Positions 53,470-63,545 are shown, numbered from the stretch's first letter. The stretch: DNA of 64,000 bases from Sphingomonas koreensis (GCA_006438735.1 RCZF01000004.1:66448-130447), one strand, 5' to 3'. Notes: generated from the letters alone by a model not told the origin. Made by a program: numbers and translations.

Positions 53470-54009
53470 ATGCTATTTCAAACGCCCACCCAGTTCGCCG
53501 TCCTGGCGCTGCTGCTCGTCGCCGGCTGGTTTTTCGGCCTTGCCAGCCATCCCGGCGGCGCCAAGTGGCGCCGGCGCTATGAGGCCGAGCGTGACGCCGA
53601 CGCCGCCTATCGCAAGGAAACCGACGCGCGCCTGAAGGACGCCGACGCGCGCGTGCGAGACCTCGAAAGCCGTAACGCCGCCTTGGAACGCGATGCGCGC
53701 GCCGCGACGGTTGCGACGCCGGCGACCCGGCTGCCCGAGGATGCGCCGCGCCGGGGCAATTGGCTCGGCGCCGGCAACAGCGACGATCTGGCGCGTATCC
53801 GGGGCATCGATGCGCCGCTCGCCACCAGGCTCGGGGAAGCCGGGGTCATCAGTTATGCTGACGTCGAACGTCTCAGCGACAGCGACGCCGCCGCGCTCGA
53901 AAACCGTCTGGGGCTCGCCGATGGCGTCGTCGCACGCGACGAATGGCGCGAGCAGGCCGCCCATCTCGCGGCCGGCCGCGAGGACGAATGGCGCAGCCGC
54001 TGGGGATGA
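53470..54009 (+). CDS. Membrane-anchored coiled-coil protein with helix-hairpin-helix-like tail
   Basis: A 179-aa protein. One N-terminal hydrophobic helix (FAVLALLLVAGWFFGLAS) is followed by a charged coiled coil (about 35-80: RRRYEAERDADAAYRKETDA). The C-terminal domain DDLARIRGIDAPLATRLGEA reads like a helix-hairpin-helix similar to those following DNA-binding or ribosomal-protein folds. The role is unknown. The position after tadC suggests an accessory to the pilus locus, but the gap and separate ribosome site allow independence. It overlaps the opposite-strand ORF at 53853-54317. Confidence 0.72.
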   Translation: MLFQTPTQFAVLALLLVAGWFFGLASHPGGAKWRRRYEAERDADAAYRKETDARLKDADARVRDLESRNAALERDARAATVATPATRLPEDAPRRGNWLGAGNSDDLARIRGIDAPLATRLGEAGVISYADVERLSDSDAAALENRLGLADGVVARDEWREQAAHLAAGREDEWRSRWG

Positions 54010-54317
54010 AAGCGGCCGACGTCAGTGTTCGGATCGACCAATGCCCGGACGATCCGGAACACCTTGAACGGAATGGCGAAGAGGTTGACGCCGGTGCAGC
54101 CGGTCGGTGGGCAGACGACACAGGGGCGGCCGGATTCGGCGATGCAATTGGCCTGCTCCTCTCCCGATTGTCCGGTAAGCGTCGTGCGATCCATTGGAAT
54201 CCGCATGCGCTGATCGGCGACACTCCGGCCGCAAACGGTGATGTCTGCGGTGTCGCCGTTGACGCAGCGCTCGATCACTTGCGGCGCAACAGACGCCATG
54301 TGCCGATAGAGTCGCAC
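53853..54317 (-). CDS. Possible small cysteine-containing hypothetical protein (doubtful ends)
   Basis: The first 100 residues look protein-like: MASVAPQVIERCVNGDTADI, then TVCGRSVADQR, a CVVCPPTGC cluster and NLFAIPFKVFRIVRALV. Similar small secreted proteins occur in sphingomonads (from memory). No signal peptide is in frame; an apparent one lies in another frame just upstream, which suggests a frameshift or a wrong start. The last 50 residues overlap the convergent gene by 157 bp and look like shadow sequence. The boundaries are unreliable. Confidence 0.4.
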   Translation of the reverse strand: MRLYRHMASVAPQVIERCVNGDTADITVCGRSVADQRMRIPMDRTTLTGQSGEEQANCIAESGRPCVVCPPTGCTGVNLFAIPFKVFRIVRALVDPNTDVGRFHPQRLRHSSSRPAARWAACSRHSSRATTPSASPRRFSSAAASLSLRRSTSA

Positions 54318-54358
54318 TCACCTGCTGCGCCGAGACTAAGGCAATGACAAGGCGCGCC

Positions 54359-54787
54359 TCAGGCGAGCGGCGCGACCTGCAAGCGCGGGATTTCGATCGC
54401 CGGGCAGCGATCCATCACGACCTTGAGCCCGGCCGCGTCGGCGCGCGCGGCGGCCGCCTCGTTGATCACGCCCAATTGCAGCCATACCGCCTTGGCGCCC
54501 GCCGCGATCGCATCATCAACCGCGTCGCCCGCCGCCAGCGGTCGGCGGAAAATATCGACCATGTCGATCGGCTCGCCGATCTGCGCCAGATCGCGCCAGA
54601 CGAATTCGCCATGGATATGCTCGCCGGTGATCTGCGGATTGACCGGAATGACCCGGTAGCCATGGCCCTGCAGCATCCGCATCACGCGGTTCGACGGGCG
54701 GTCGGGCCGATCGGACGCGCCGACCAGCGCGATCGTGCGGGTTTCCTGAAGCAGCGTCTTGATGTCCTCGTCGCGCGTCAGCACCAT
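54359..54787 (-). CDS. CoA-binding Rossmann-fold protein
   Basis: A 142-aa protein of the YccU/CoA-binding family: TIALVGASDRPDRPSNRVMR forms the nucleotide-binding loop, and PVNPQITGEHIHGE and VWLQLGVINEAAA follow. It is cytoplasmic; the family binds CoA or acyl-CoA, but its role is unclear. ATG at 54787 overlaps the mrp TGA, so the two are co-translated. Confidence 0.9.
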   Translation of the reverse strand: MVLTRDEDIKTLLQETRTIALVGASDRPDRPSNRVMRMLQGHGYRVIPVNPQITGEHIHGEFVWRDLAQIGEPIDMVDIFRRPLAAGDAVDDAIAAGAKAVWLQLGVINEAAAARADAAGLKVVMDRCPAIEIPRLQVAPLA

Positions 54788-55752
54788 CAACCTGCTCCCT
54801 GCTCGATCCACTGGGCGACGCGCCCCGCTATCGCATTGAACGCCGCCGCTTCCGGGCCGTTCCCGCTGACCGGCGGACGCCCCGCGTCGGATGCCGATCG
54901 GATCGCCATGTCGAGCGGGATACGCCCCAGGAACGGCACGCCGAGCTCGCCGGCCGCGGCTTCCGCACCGCCCCGCCCGAACGGATCGGAGATTTCGCCG
55001 CAATGCGGGCAGGCGTAACCCGCCATATTCTCGACCACACCGATGATCGGCACGCCGGCCTTGGCGAACAGATCGATTGCCCGGCGCGCATCGATCAGGG
55101 CAAGATCTTGCGGCGTCGAAACTATCACCGCCCCGCTCGGCCGGTGTTTCTGGATCATCGTCAGCTGCACGTCGCCCGTCCCCGGCGGCAGATCGAGCAC
55201 CAGCGTATCGGCGTCGCCCCAATCGCCCTCGACCAGCTGGCCGAGCGCGCCGCCGGCCATCGGCCCGCGCCACGCGATCGCCTGATCCGCCGCGACCAAT
55301 TGTCCCATCGACAACAGCGGCACGCCGAACGGCGTCATCACCGGCAGCAACACCTTGTCGCGCGCTTGCGGCCGTATGCCCTCGACGCCGAGCAGCTTGG
55401 GCTGCGACGGGCCGTAGATGTCGGCATCGACGATCCCAACGCGGCGGCCCAGCCCCTTCAGCGCGATCGCAAGGTTGGCGGTAACGGTCGATTTGCCCAC
55501 GCCGCCCTTGCCGCTCGCCACCGCGATCAGCATGCGGCGGACCCGCTGGCTGGTCTGCGCGACGCGAACCTCGTCGATGCCGGGCAGCGCCGCCGCCGCC
55601 CGACGCACGGCCGCTTCGAGCGCGCCGCGCGCGGCCTCGTCGAGCCCGGTCACATCGAGAATGATGCTCGCCCGCCCGCCCTCGGCACGCGCGGCGGCGC
55701 GGCTGCCCGCGATCGATTTCAGGGCGTCGGTCAGCATATCGGCGTCGGTCAT
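54787..55752 (-). CDS. mrp: Mrp/NBP35-family Fe-S cluster carrier ATPase
   Basis: A 321-aa ATPase. An N-terminal DUF59-like part is reduced. The deviant P-loop SGKGGVGKST lies near residue 82, with switch motifs VDADIYGPS and LDLPPGTGD, and CPHC near residue 241 for cluster binding. It delivers iron-sulphur clusters to apoproteins. The ATG at 55752 is preferred; the frame is open to 55827. The divergent hflK gene lies upstream and the CoA-binding gene follows. Confidence 0.93.
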   Translation of the reverse strand: MTDADMLTDALKSIAGSRAAARAEGGRASIILDVTGLDEAARGALEAAVRRAAAALPGIDEVRVAQTSQRVRRMLIAVASGKGGVGKSTVTANLAIALKGLGRRVGIVDADIYGPSQPKLLGVEGIRPQARDKVLLPVMTPFGVPLLSMGQLVAADQAIAWRGPMAGGALGQLVEGDWGDADTLVLDLPPGTGDVQLTMIQKHRPSGAVIVSTPQDLALIDARRAIDLFAKAGVPIIGVVENMAGYACPHCGEISDPFGRGGAEAAAGELGVPFLGRIPLDMAIRSASDAGRPPVSGNGPEAAAFNAIAGRVAQWIEQGAG

Positions 55753-55863
55753 GTCGGCGACATAGGCAGCACGGCGACGCTTGCCACTGTTTTTCCGCGC
55801 TGACACACCTATAAAGGCGTCATGCACATTCCGTTACGCCTGCGTCAGGGGCTGAAATCCTTC

Positions 55864-56943
55864 ATGAGCGACAAGTCAAAAGGGCCCTGGGGCGGGCCGG
55901 GCGAGGACAAGGACGACGGCCCGAAGAATCCCTGGACGATCCCGCCCACCGGACGCCGCGCTAAGACGCCCACTGCGCTCGACGATTGGCTCAAGCGTGC
56001 GCGTGGCGGCGGTGGTGGCGGCAACGGCGGCGGCAATTTCAGCCTGCCGAGCGGCCCCGGCGGCAAGTCGTTGTGGATGATCGGCATTGGCCTCGTCGTG
56101 GTCGCCTGGGTGGGATTCACCAGCATCCATCCGATCGGGCCGCAGGAGCGGGGCGTGACGACGTTCTTCGGGCGCTATTACGATACGCTTGGCCCCGGCA
56201 TCCACCTCACCTTCCCCGCCCCGATCAACCGGGTGATCCCGATCGACGTACAGAATATCCGCACCGAGGATTTCCCGGACGGCGGCGACGGCGAGAATCT
56301 GATGATCACCGGTGATCAGAACATCATCGATCTTGCCTATTCGGTGCGCTGGAACGTCAGCAATCCGCAGGATTTCGAATTCCAGATCGCCGATCCGCGA
56401 TCGACCGTGCGCTCGACCGCGGAAAGCGCGATGCGAGAAGTCGTCGCCAACGTCGATCTCGATAGCGCGATGGGCCCCGGGCGCACGATCATCGAGCAGC
56501 AGGTGCAGGATCGCATGCAGCGGATTCTGGACAGCTATCGCGCCGGCGTGCTGATCCAGGGCGTCGCGATCAAGCAGGCCGATCCGCCCGCGCAGGTCAA
56601 CGAAGCGTTCAAGAGCGTGACGGCGGCGCAGCAGAATGCCGTCGCCGCCAAGAACAAAGCCCAGGCCTTCGCGCAGCAGGTGATCGCGCAGGCGCAGGGC
56701 GAGGCGGCGCAATTCGACCGCATGTATCAGCAGTATAAGCTCGCCCCCGAGGTGACCAAGCGGCGGATGTATTACGAGACGATGGAGAACATCCTGGCGC
56801 GCACCGACAAGGTGGTCGTCGATGCGCCGGGCGTGCTGCCGTATCTCAAGTTGCAGGGCGGCCGATCGCTGCCGCCGCCCGACGACAGCGACGTGCAGGC
56901 GACCGCGCCCGCTCCCGCCCCGACAGCGGAGGCCGGCCAATGA
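55864..56943 (+). CDS. hflK: FtsH protease modulator HflK
   Basis: A 359-aa SPFH/band-7 protein. A glycine-rich N-terminal cytoplasmic tail leads to a membrane helix (SLWMIGIGLVVVAWVGF), then the SPFH domain (GPQERGVTTFFGRYYDTLGP) and a long helical tail (AAQQNAVAAKNKAQAFAQQ). HflK and HflC form a cage around FtsH and control membrane-protein degradation. Upstream ATG 55822 is possible but lacks conservation. It overlaps hflC by 4 bp. Confidence 0.95.
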   Translation: MSDKSKGPWGGPGEDKDDGPKNPWTIPPTGRRAKTPTALDDWLKRARGGGGGGNGGGNFSLPSGPGGKSLWMIGIGLVVVAWVGFTSIHPIGPQERGVTTFFGRYYDTLGPGIHLTFPAPINRVIPIDVQNIRTEDFPDGGDGENLMITGDQNIIDLAYSVRWNVSNPQDFEFQIADPRSTVRSTAESAMREVVANVDLDSAMGPGRTIIEQQVQDRMQRILDSYRAGVLIQGVAIKQADPPAQVNEAFKSVTAAQQNAVAAKNKAQAFAQQVIAQAQGEAAQFDRMYQQYKLAPEVTKRRMYYETMENILARTDKVVVDAPGVLPYLKLQGGRSLPPPDDSDVQATAPAPAPTAEAGQ

Positions 56944-57803
56944 CCCGCGCATTGCTCCGCAATCCCGTCACCATCGGCATCCTCGCGCTGGTCGCGGTGA
57001 TCCTGATCGCCAGCACCTTCACGATCGTGCCCGAGACGCAGCAGGTCGTCGTGCTGCGCTTCGAAAATCCGGTGCGCACCGTCAACGCCTGGAAGGCCAA
57101 CCAGGCGTTCGGCCGCACCGGCGCCGGGTTGATCGCGCGCGTGCCGTTCGTCGATCGGCTGGTGTGGGTCGACAAGCGCATCCTGGATGTCGATTACGAC
57201 AATCAGCAAGTGCTCTCGTCCGATCAGCTGCGGCTCGAGGTCGACGCCTATGCCCGCTTCCGGGTGGTCGATCCGCTCAAGATGGTGATCACCGCCGGCG
57301 GCGAATCGGGCGTCACCGAGGCGCTGCGCCCGCTGCTCGGCACGTCGATCCGCAACGAGCTCGGCAAGCACAGCTTCGCCACCTTGCTCAGCCCCGAGCG
57401 CGACCAGTTGATGGACAATATCCAGGCGGGCTTGCAGCGGCTAGCCTCGCAATATGGCGTCGAGATCGTCGATGTGCGGATCAAGCATGCCGATCTGCCC
57501 GAAGGCAGCCCGCTCGATTCGGCGCTGCAGCGCATGGCCACGGCGCGCCAGCAAAAGGCGATCACGATCGCCGCGGAAGGCGCCAAGCAGGCGCAGATCA
57601 TCCGCGCCGACGCCTCGGCGCAGGCCTCCCACGTCTATGCCGAGGCGTTCAATCAGGATCCCAAATTCTATGATTTCTACCGCGCGATGCAGTCGTACGA
57701 GCATACTTTCAACGGCGACAACGACACCAGCACGCCGCACGGCACGACGCAGGTGATCCTGTCCCCCGACAATGATTATATGAAGCAGTTCGAGGGCAAA
57801 TAG
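56940..57803 (+). CDS. hflC: FtsH protease modulator HflC
   Basis: A 287-aa SPFH protein: N-terminal membrane helix (VTIGILALVAVILIASTFTI), SPFH domain (VPETQQVVVLRFENPVRTVN) and a C-terminal helical region (RMATARQQKAITIAAEGAKQ). The ATG overlaps the hflK TGA. It acts with HflK in the FtsH complex. The HtrA-type protease gene follows about 100 bp on, so this is an envelope quality-control cluster. Confidence 0.95.
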   Translation: MTRALLRNPVTIGILALVAVILIASTFTIVPETQQVVVLRFENPVRTVNAWKANQAFGRTGAGLIARVPFVDRLVWVDKRILDVDYDNQQVLSSDQLRLEVDAYARFRVVDPLKMVITAGGESGVTEALRPLLGTSIRNELGKHSFATLLSPERDQLMDNIQAGLQRLASQYGVEIVDVRIKHADLPEGSPLDSALQRMATARQQKAITIAAEGAKQAQIIRADASAQASHVYAEAFNQDPKFYDFYRAMQSYEHTFNGDNDTSTPHGTTQVILSPDNDYMKQFEGK

Positions 57804-57899
57804 TCCCTGTCGATCCGTTCATATTCAAACAACGTTCAGCAAGGATTGGCGAAAGCCACGCTCGATCTCGCGAACGGCAACAGAAGAGGAATACGCTCA

Positions 57900-59435
57900 G
57901 TGCGCTATGCTTACGGCATCACCGGTGCCCTTCTCCTCGGCGGCGCGGCCGCCGCCATGACGCTGCAACCGCCCGCCGGCGCACAAACCGCGCAGAACGA
58001 GCCCGGCGCAATCCAGGCGATCGCGCCCCGCCCCGGCGCGCCGATGAGCTTTGCCGATATGGTCGCGCGGCTGCAGCCGGCGGTCGTCAACATCTCCACG
58101 ACGCAGCATGTGAAAGTGCCCAACAACCCGTTCGCCGGCACGCCGTTCGGCGATCTGTTCGGCCAGATGCACGGTAGCCAGGGCGGCGGCGGCACGGTGA
58201 CACGTGAGGCTGAATCGCTTGGTTCGGGCTTCATCATCTCGCCCGACGGCTATGTCGTTACCAACAATCACGTGATTTCCGCGGGCGCCGAGGGCGCGAC
58301 GGTCGATCAGATCACCGTCACCACCACCGACGGCAAGGAATATACCGCCAAGCTGATCGGCCATGACGACACCGCCGATCTCGCCGTGCTCAAGATCGAG
58401 GGGCCGACCTTCCCGTTCGTGAAGTTCGGCGATTCGAAGAGCGCGCGCGTCGGCGATTGGATCGTCGCGATCGGCAACCCGTTCGGGATCGGCTCGTCGG
58501 TCACCGCCGGCATCATTTCCGCGCTCCACCGTAGCACCGAGCTTTCGGGCCCCTATGATCGCTTCATCCAGACCGATGCCTCGATCAACCGCGGCAATTC
58601 GGGCGGCCCGATGTTCGACATGAACGGCAGCGTGATCGGCATCAATTCGCAGATTCTGTCGCCGTCGGGCGGCAATGTCGGCATCGGCTTCGCGATTCCG
58701 GCGGAAGAGGCGAAGCCCGTCGTCGATACGCTGATGAAGGGCGGCACCGTCAAGCGCGGCTATCTCGGCGTCGGCATCCAGCCGCTGACCGACGACATCG
58801 CCGCCGCCACCGGCCTGCCCAAGAACCATGGCGAATTGATCGCCAAGGTCGAGCCCGATCAGCCCGCCGCCAAGGCCGGGCTCAAGGCCGGCGACGTCGT
58901 CGTCAAGGTCAATGGTCAGGACGTGACGCCCGATCAGTCGCTCAGCTACCTCGTCGCCAATCTCCAGCCCGGCGCGCGGGTGCCGTTCGAGGTGATCCGC
59001 AACGGCAAGCCGATGACGCTGACGGCGACGCTCGGCACGCGGCCATCGGCGCAGGAACTCGCCGGCTTCGATACGCCGAGCGACGATGACGGCATGCCCG
59101 ACGATGGCGACGACAGCACGACGCAGCAAGCCGCGGCCGACGCCATCGGCGTCTCCGTGATTCCGCTGACGCCGACGATCGCGCGCAATGTCGGTATCGA
59201 TCCCTCGACCGCGGGCGTGATCATCACCTCGGTCGATCAGTCGAGCGACGCCGGGCAAAAGCTCCAGCGTGGCTGGGCGATCGTCTCGGCCAATGGCGCG
59301 CCGGTGACGACGCCGGCGGCACTGGCAGCGCAGATCGCCGCAGCCAAGAGCGCCGGTCGCGATCAGATTTTGCTCTATATCGCCCGCCCGCGGGGGCAGA
59401 ACAATTTCGTCGCGGTGAAGATCAAGAAGAAGTAA
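57900..59435 (+). CDS. degP: Periplasmic serine protease DegP/HtrA
   Basis: A 511-aa protease/chaperone. The signal sequence is [18 protein letters not shown]. The catalytic triad is His124 (NNHVIS), Asp in [10 protein letters not shown] and Ser234 (GNSGGPMF). Two PDZ domains follow ([26 protein letters not shown]). It degrades or refolds misfolded envelope proteins. GTG 57900 with an AGAGGA site fits the signal sequence better than TTG 57846. A strong terminator follows. Confidence 0.93.
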   Translation: MRYAYGITGALLLGGAAAAMTLQPPAGAQTAQNEPGAIQAIAPRPGAPMSFADMVARLQPAVVNISTTQHVKVPNNPFAGTPFGDLFGQMHGSQGGGGTVTREAESLGSGFIISPDGYVVTNNHVISAGAEGATVDQITVTTTDGKEYTAKLIGHDDTADLAVLKIEGPTFPFVKFGDSKSARVGDWIVAIGNPFGIGSSVTAGIISALHRSTELSGPYDRFIQTDASINRGNSGGPMFDMNGSVIGINSQILSPSGGNVGIGFAIPAEEAKPVVDTLMKGGTVKRGYLGVGIQPLTDDIAAATGLPKNHGELIAKVEPDQPAAKAGLKAGDVVVKVNGQDVTPDQSLSYLVANLQPGARVPFEVIRNGKPMTLTATLGTRPSAQELAGFDTPSDDDGMPDDGDDSTTQQAAADAIGVSVIPLTPTIARNVGIDPSTAGVIITSVDQSSDAGQKLQRGWAIVSANGAPVTTPAALAAQIAAAKSAGRDQILLYIARPRGQNNFVAVKIKKK

Positions 59436-59457
59436 CGCCGCTTCACCAAGTTCGATT

Positions 59458-59498
59458 GCCGCCGTCCGATCCCCGCGATCGGGCGGCGGCTTTCGTTT
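59458..59498 (+). terminator. Rho-independent terminator after degP
   Basis: GCCGCCGTCCGATC pairs over 14 bp (one G-U) with GATCGGGCGGCGGC and is followed by TTTCGTTT. It ends the hflK-hflC-degP group. Confidence 0.85.
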
Positions 59499-59559
59499 CG
59501 GCTTCCTTCGCCTCGCCAAACGCGCAATATCTCGCGCGAGACATCGGCAGGAGCAGCGC

Positions 59560-61206
59560 ATGGCGGACGACAGCATCTTCATCGGCGCAAGCGCGAACGA
59601 CACCAGCAAGCGGCAACAACTCGAGCTCAAGCGGGCCAATCGCCACGGGCTGATCGCGGGTGCCACCGGCACCGGCAAGACGGTGACTCTGCAAGGCATC
59701 ATCGAAGGGTTCTCGGCGGACGGCGTGCCGTGCTTCGTCGCCGACGTGAAGGGCGATCTGTCGGGCATCGCGATGGCCGGATCACCGACCGCCAAGACGC
59801 ATGACGCCTTCGCCGCGCGGGCGAAGGAAATCGGTTATGACGATTGGTCGTATAGCGACAACCCTGTGCAATTCTGGGATCTGTTCGGCGAGCAAGGCCA
59901 TCCGATCCGCACCACCGTTTCGGAAATGGGGCCGCTGCTGTTGTCGCGACTGATGGACCTGAACGAGGTGCAGGAAGGCGTGCTGACGATCGCCTTCACC
60001 GTCGCCGACAAGGATTCGCTGTTGCTACTCGATCTCGATGATCTGCAGGCGATGCTGTCGAACTGCGCGCAGCGCGCCGACGAGCTGACTACGACCTACG
60101 GCAACGTCTCCAAGCAATCGATCGGCACGATCCAGCGCGCGCTGCTGCAATTGCGCAGCCAGGGCGGCGAGCATTTTTTCGGCGAGCCGGCGCTGGCGAT
60201 GGCCGATTTCATCCAGTGCGACGACAAAGGCCGTGGCGTGGTCAACGTGCTCGCCGCCGATAAATTGATGGCCAGCCCGAAGCTCTACGCGACCTTCCTG
60301 CTGTGGCTGATGAGCGAGCTCTTCGAGCATCTCCCCGAGGTCGGCGACCCCGACAAGCCGGTGCTGTGCTTTTTCTTCGACGAGGCGCATCTGCTGTTCG
60401 ACAACGCGCCCAAGGCGCTGCTCGAGAAAATCGAACAGGTCGTGCGGCTGATCCGATCGAAGGGCGTCGGCGTCTATTTCATCACCCAGAACCCGATCGA
60501 CATTCCCGATACCGTCGCAGGCCAACTCGGCAACCGCGTCCAGCACGCACTGCGCGCGTTCACGCCCAAGGATCAGCAAGCGGTGAAATCGGCCGCCGAC
60601 ACGTTCCGCGCCAATCCCAGCGTCGATGTCGCCACCGCGATCACCGAGTTGAAGGTCGGCGAGGCGCTGGTGTCGCTGCTGCTGCCCGACGGCTCCCCCG
60701 CGCCGGTCGAGCGCACGCTGATAAAGCCGCCGCGCAGCCGCGTCGGCCCGGTGACGCCGGAAGAGCGCAAGATGCTGATCGAAACCGATGCAATCGGCGG
60801 CAAATACGACACGCTGGTCGATCGCGAATCCGCAGAAGAGTTGCTCACCGCCAAGGCTAACGAAGCCACTGCCGCCGCCGCGGAAGCGCAGGCGCAGGAC
60901 GCCGCATCGAAAGCCGCCGCTGCGCAGGCCAAGGACGACGCACGCGCCGCCAAGGAAACCGAGCGCGCCAAGATCGCCGCCGATCGCGCTGCAGCGCAAG
61001 CGGCGACGGCGCAGGCTCGCGCGGCAGCGAACAATCCGTGGAACAAGGTGGCGACGTCGGCGGCGCGCTCCGCGTCATCGGCGATCGGCCGCCAAGTGGC
61101 CAATCAGATCAGCCGCGAGGTGTTCGGCTCGTCACGCGGCGCCGGATCGAGCGTGGTCGGCGGCATCGTCCGCGGCGTGCTCGGCGGCTTGTTCAAGGGT
61201 CGGTAG
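59560..61206 (+). CDS. HerA-like ATPase (DUF853)
   Basis: A 548-aa protein. Walker [13 protein letters not shown] lies near residue 38 and Walker B at [11 protein letters not shown], with an arginine-finger-like region at [12 protein letters not shown]. The C-terminal helicase-like part is followed by an Ala/Lys-rich coiled coil and a Gly/Ser-rich tail ([20 protein letters not shown]). This matches bacterial HerA/DUF853 proteins, which are hexameric pumps of uncertain substrate, perhaps DNA. It stands alone, without a NurA nuclease nearby. Confidence 0.9.
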   Translation: MADDSIFIGASANDTSKRQQLELKRANRHGLIAGATGTGKTVTLQGIIEGFSADGVPCFVADVKGDLSGIAMAGSPTAKTHDAFAARAKEIGYDDWSYSDNPVQFWDLFGEQGHPIRTTVSEMGPLLLSRLMDLNEVQEGVLTIAFTVADKDSLLLLDLDDLQAMLSNCAQRADELTTTYGNVSKQSIGTIQRALLQLRSQGGEHFFGEPALAMADFIQCDDKGRGVVNVLAADKLMASPKLYATFLLWLMSELFEHLPEVGDPDKPVLCFFFDEAHLLFDNAPKALLEKIEQVVRLIRSKGVGVYFITQNPIDIPDTVAGQLGNRVQHALRAFTPKDQQAVKSAADTFRANPSVDVATAITELKVGEALVSLLLPDGSPAPVERTLIKPPRSRVGPVTPEERKMLIETDAIGGKYDTLVDRESAEELLTAKANEATAAAAEAQAQDAASKAAAAQAKDDARAAKETERAKIAADRAAAQAATAQARAAANNPWNKVATSAARSASSAIGRQVANQISREVFGSSRGAGSSVVGGIVRGVLGGLFKGR

Positions 61207-61214
61207 ACATCTCA

Positions 61215-61323
61215 CCGTCATCCCCGCGGAGGCGGGGACCCATCTCGTATTGCTGCGGCACAAGCACCTGTTGTGGCGCTCAAGCGGACTGGAGATGGCC
61301 CCCCGCTTTCGCGGGGGTGACGG
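61215..61323. repeat. REPIN-like inverted pair of REP palindromes (copy 2)
   Basis: 61215-61246 (CCGTCATCCCCGCGGAGGCG...) is nearly the reverse complement of 61292-61323 (...TTCGCGGGGGTGACGG). It lies between the HerA-like gene and the convergent SDR gene. Confidence 0.85.
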
Positions 61324-61329
61324 TGGTGT

Positions 61330-62247
61330 TTACGGCTGCCCGCCACCGCCTGCGGCGCCGTACACCTGCCCCGTCGCGTAGCTGGCATCGCGCGCCGCCA
61401 ACTGAACGTAGATAGAGGCGAGCTCCGCCGGCTGGCCCGGCCGACCCATCGGCGTCTGACCGCCGAACTGCTCGAGCTTTTCCATCGTCGCGCCGCCCGA
61501 TACCTGTAGCGGCGTCCAGATTGGGCCAGGCGCGACGCCATTGACCCGGATGCCGCGCGAACCGAGCTGCTTGGCCAAGCTCTTCGTGAAGTTCATCAGT
61601 GCCGCCTTGGTCATCGCGTAATCGACGATGTCCCTCGACGGATCATAGGCCTGTTCGGACGTGGTGAAGATGATCGCGTCGCCGGCATCCAGATGCTCGA
61701 GCGCGGCGCGGGTAATCCAGAACGGCGCGTAGACGTTGGTCTTCATCGTCGCGTCGAAATCCTCACTCGATAGCTCGCTTAGCGTATCGCGCTGCTGCTG
61801 GCGCGCGGCGTTATTGACGAGCACGTCGAGCCCGCCGAGCTTCTCCACCGCTTCGGCGACGAGACGCGTGCAAAAGGCTTCGTCGCGCAGATCGCCGGGG
61901 ATCGCGGCGGCGGTGCGGCCCTCGGCCTCGATCAGCGCAACCACCTCGTCGGCATCGGGCTGCTCGTTCGGGTGATAGTTGATCGCGACATCGGCGCCTT
62001 CGCGCGCAAACGCGATCGCAGCGGCGCGGCCCATGCCCGAATCGCCGCCGGTGATCAGCGCCTTGCGACCCGCAAGCCGGCCCGAGCCGACATAGCTCGT
62101 CTCGCCGTGATCGGGCTTCGGGTTCATATCGCGCGCGAGGCCGGGCCAGGGCTGCGTCTGGCGCTCGAACGGCGGCTTGGCGTAGCGCGCGGTCGGATCC
62201 TTTGGATGGACAGCGGCGGGGCGATCGATCGTTTCGGCGTCTGACAT
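61330..62247 (-). CDS. Short-chain dehydrogenase/reductase
   Basis: A 305-aa SDR. A 50-residue N-terminal extension (YAKPPFERQTQPWPG) is followed by the NAD(P) motif TGGDSGMG, NNAA, and the catalytic Tyr-Lys in YAMTKAAL. This extended form matches the YhdF/YghA subgroup (general stress-related oxidoreductases), with unknown substrate. The ATG at 62247 has an AAGGAG site. It is divergent from the M20 amidohydrolase. Confidence 0.9.
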   Translation of the reverse strand: MSDAETIDRPAAVHPKDPTARYAKPPFERQTQPWPGLARDMNPKPDHGETSYVGSGRLAGRKALITGGDSGMGRAAAIAFAREGADVAINYHPNEQPDADEVVALIEAEGRTAAAIPGDLRDEAFCTRLVAEAVEKLGGLDVLVNNAARQQQRDTLSELSSEDFDATMKTNVYAPFWITRAALEHLDAGDAIIFTTSEQAYDPSRDIVDYAMTKAALMNFTKSLAKQLGSRGIRVNGVAPGPIWTPLQVSGGATMEKLEQFGGQTPMGRPGQPAELASIYVQLAARDASYATGQVYGAAGGGGQP

Positions 62248-62333
62248 CGTGAGTCTCCTTCCTCCCGCCAACGGCTGGCGTTCGGGCGTGTTCCGACCTA
62301 GGCTGATGCCGATCAGACACAGGAGCGCAGGCC

Positions 62334-63545
62334 ATGACTCTCGAATCCGCCACCGACTGGAGCGCCGTCAGCGACGCGGGGCTCGACGAGGTGATCGAAT
62401 TGCGCCGCGCCATTCACGCCGATCCCGAGATCGGGCTGCATTGCCCACGCACGACCGAAAAGCTCAAGACTGCGCTCGCCGGGCTGCCGCTCGAAATCCA
62501 CGAGGGCACGTCGACCACCGGCTTCGTCGCGATCCTGCGCGGCGGTCGCGACAATGGCCGCACCGTGCTGCTCCGCGGCGATCACGATGCGCTGCCGATG
62601 CAGGAGGAGACCGGGCTGCCTTTTGCCTCGAAGGTCGCCGGGGCGATGCACGCTTGCGGGCACGACGCGCATTCGGCGATGCTGGTCGGCGCGGCGAAGG
62701 CGCTTTGCGCGCGCAAGGACGAACTGCCCGGCACGGTGGTGTTCATGTTCCAGCCCGGCGAGGAAGGCTATCACGGCGCCCGCTACATGATCGACGACGG
62801 GCTGCTGAACATCGCCAAGCCCGAGGCGGCGTTCGCGCTGCACATCTCGCCCAACGCGCCGGCGGGGACGTTCGTCAGCCGGCCCGGGCCGTTGCTCGCC
62901 TCGGCCGATACGCTGCGCGCCACGATCCACGGGCGCGGCGGGCACGGCGCGATGCCGCACGATTGCCTCGATCCGATTCCGGTCGCCTGCGAGATCGTGC
63001 TGGCGCTGCAGACCTATGTCGCGCGGCAAGTGGCGGTGACCGATCCGGCGGTGCTGACGATCGCGCAGATCAACGCCGGCAGCGCGCACAACATCATCCC
63101 CGCCAAGGTCGAGATGGTCGGCACGCTGCGCACGCTTTCCGAAACGACCCGCAAGCAGATGCAGGAAGCGTTCGTCCGCATCGCCGAGAAGATCGCCGAG
63201 GCGCACGGCGCCACCGCCGACGCGACCGTCGAGCTCGGCTATCCGGTGACGATGAACGAGCCCCGCGCGACCGCGCTGATCGAGCGGATCGCCGGCGAGC
63301 TCGGCGGCGAGGCTGGATGGCAGGAAATGCCCGCGCCGATGATGGGGGCGGAGGATTTCTCCTACGTGCTTCAGCAAGTGCCCGGCGCGATGGCGTTCAT
63401 CGGCGTCGCGCCCGAGGGCAGCGATCCGCGGACCAATCCGCCGCTGCACAACACCCGGATGACGATCGAGGAAAGCGTGATGGCGCGCGGCGTGGCGATG
63501 CACTGCACACTGGCCGATCGGTTTCTGAACGACGGGCTGGAGTGA
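62334..63545 (+). CDS. M20-family amidohydrolase (hippurate hydrolase-like)
   Basis: A 403-aa metallopeptidase. Metal ligands are in RGDHDALPM, CGHDAHSAM, QPGEEGYHG and the C-terminal LHNTRM. The lid domain contains RGGHGAMPH. The subfamily cleaves N-acyl amino acids such as hippurate or indole-3-acetyl amino acids; the real substrate is unknown. No signal peptide is visible. The ATG at 62334 is followed almost at once by the family's N-terminal helix. Confidence 0.92.
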   Translation: MTLESATDWSAVSDAGLDEVIELRRAIHADPEIGLHCPRTTEKLKTALAGLPLEIHEGTSTTGFVAILRGGRDNGRTVLLRGDHDALPMQEETGLPFASKVAGAMHACGHDAHSAMLVGAAKALCARKDELPGTVVFMFQPGEEGYHGARYMIDDGLLNIAKPEAAFALHISPNAPAGTFVSRPGPLLASADTLRATIHGRGGHGAMPHDCLDPIPVACEIVLALQTYVARQVAVTDPAVLTIAQINAGSAHNIIPAKVEMVGTLRTLSETTRKQMQEAFVRIAEKIAEAHGATADATVELGYPVTMNEPRATALIERIAGELGGEAGWQEMPAPMMGAEDFSYVLQQVPGAMAFIGVAPEGSDPRTNPPLHNTRMTIEESVMARGVAMHCTLADRFLNDGLE

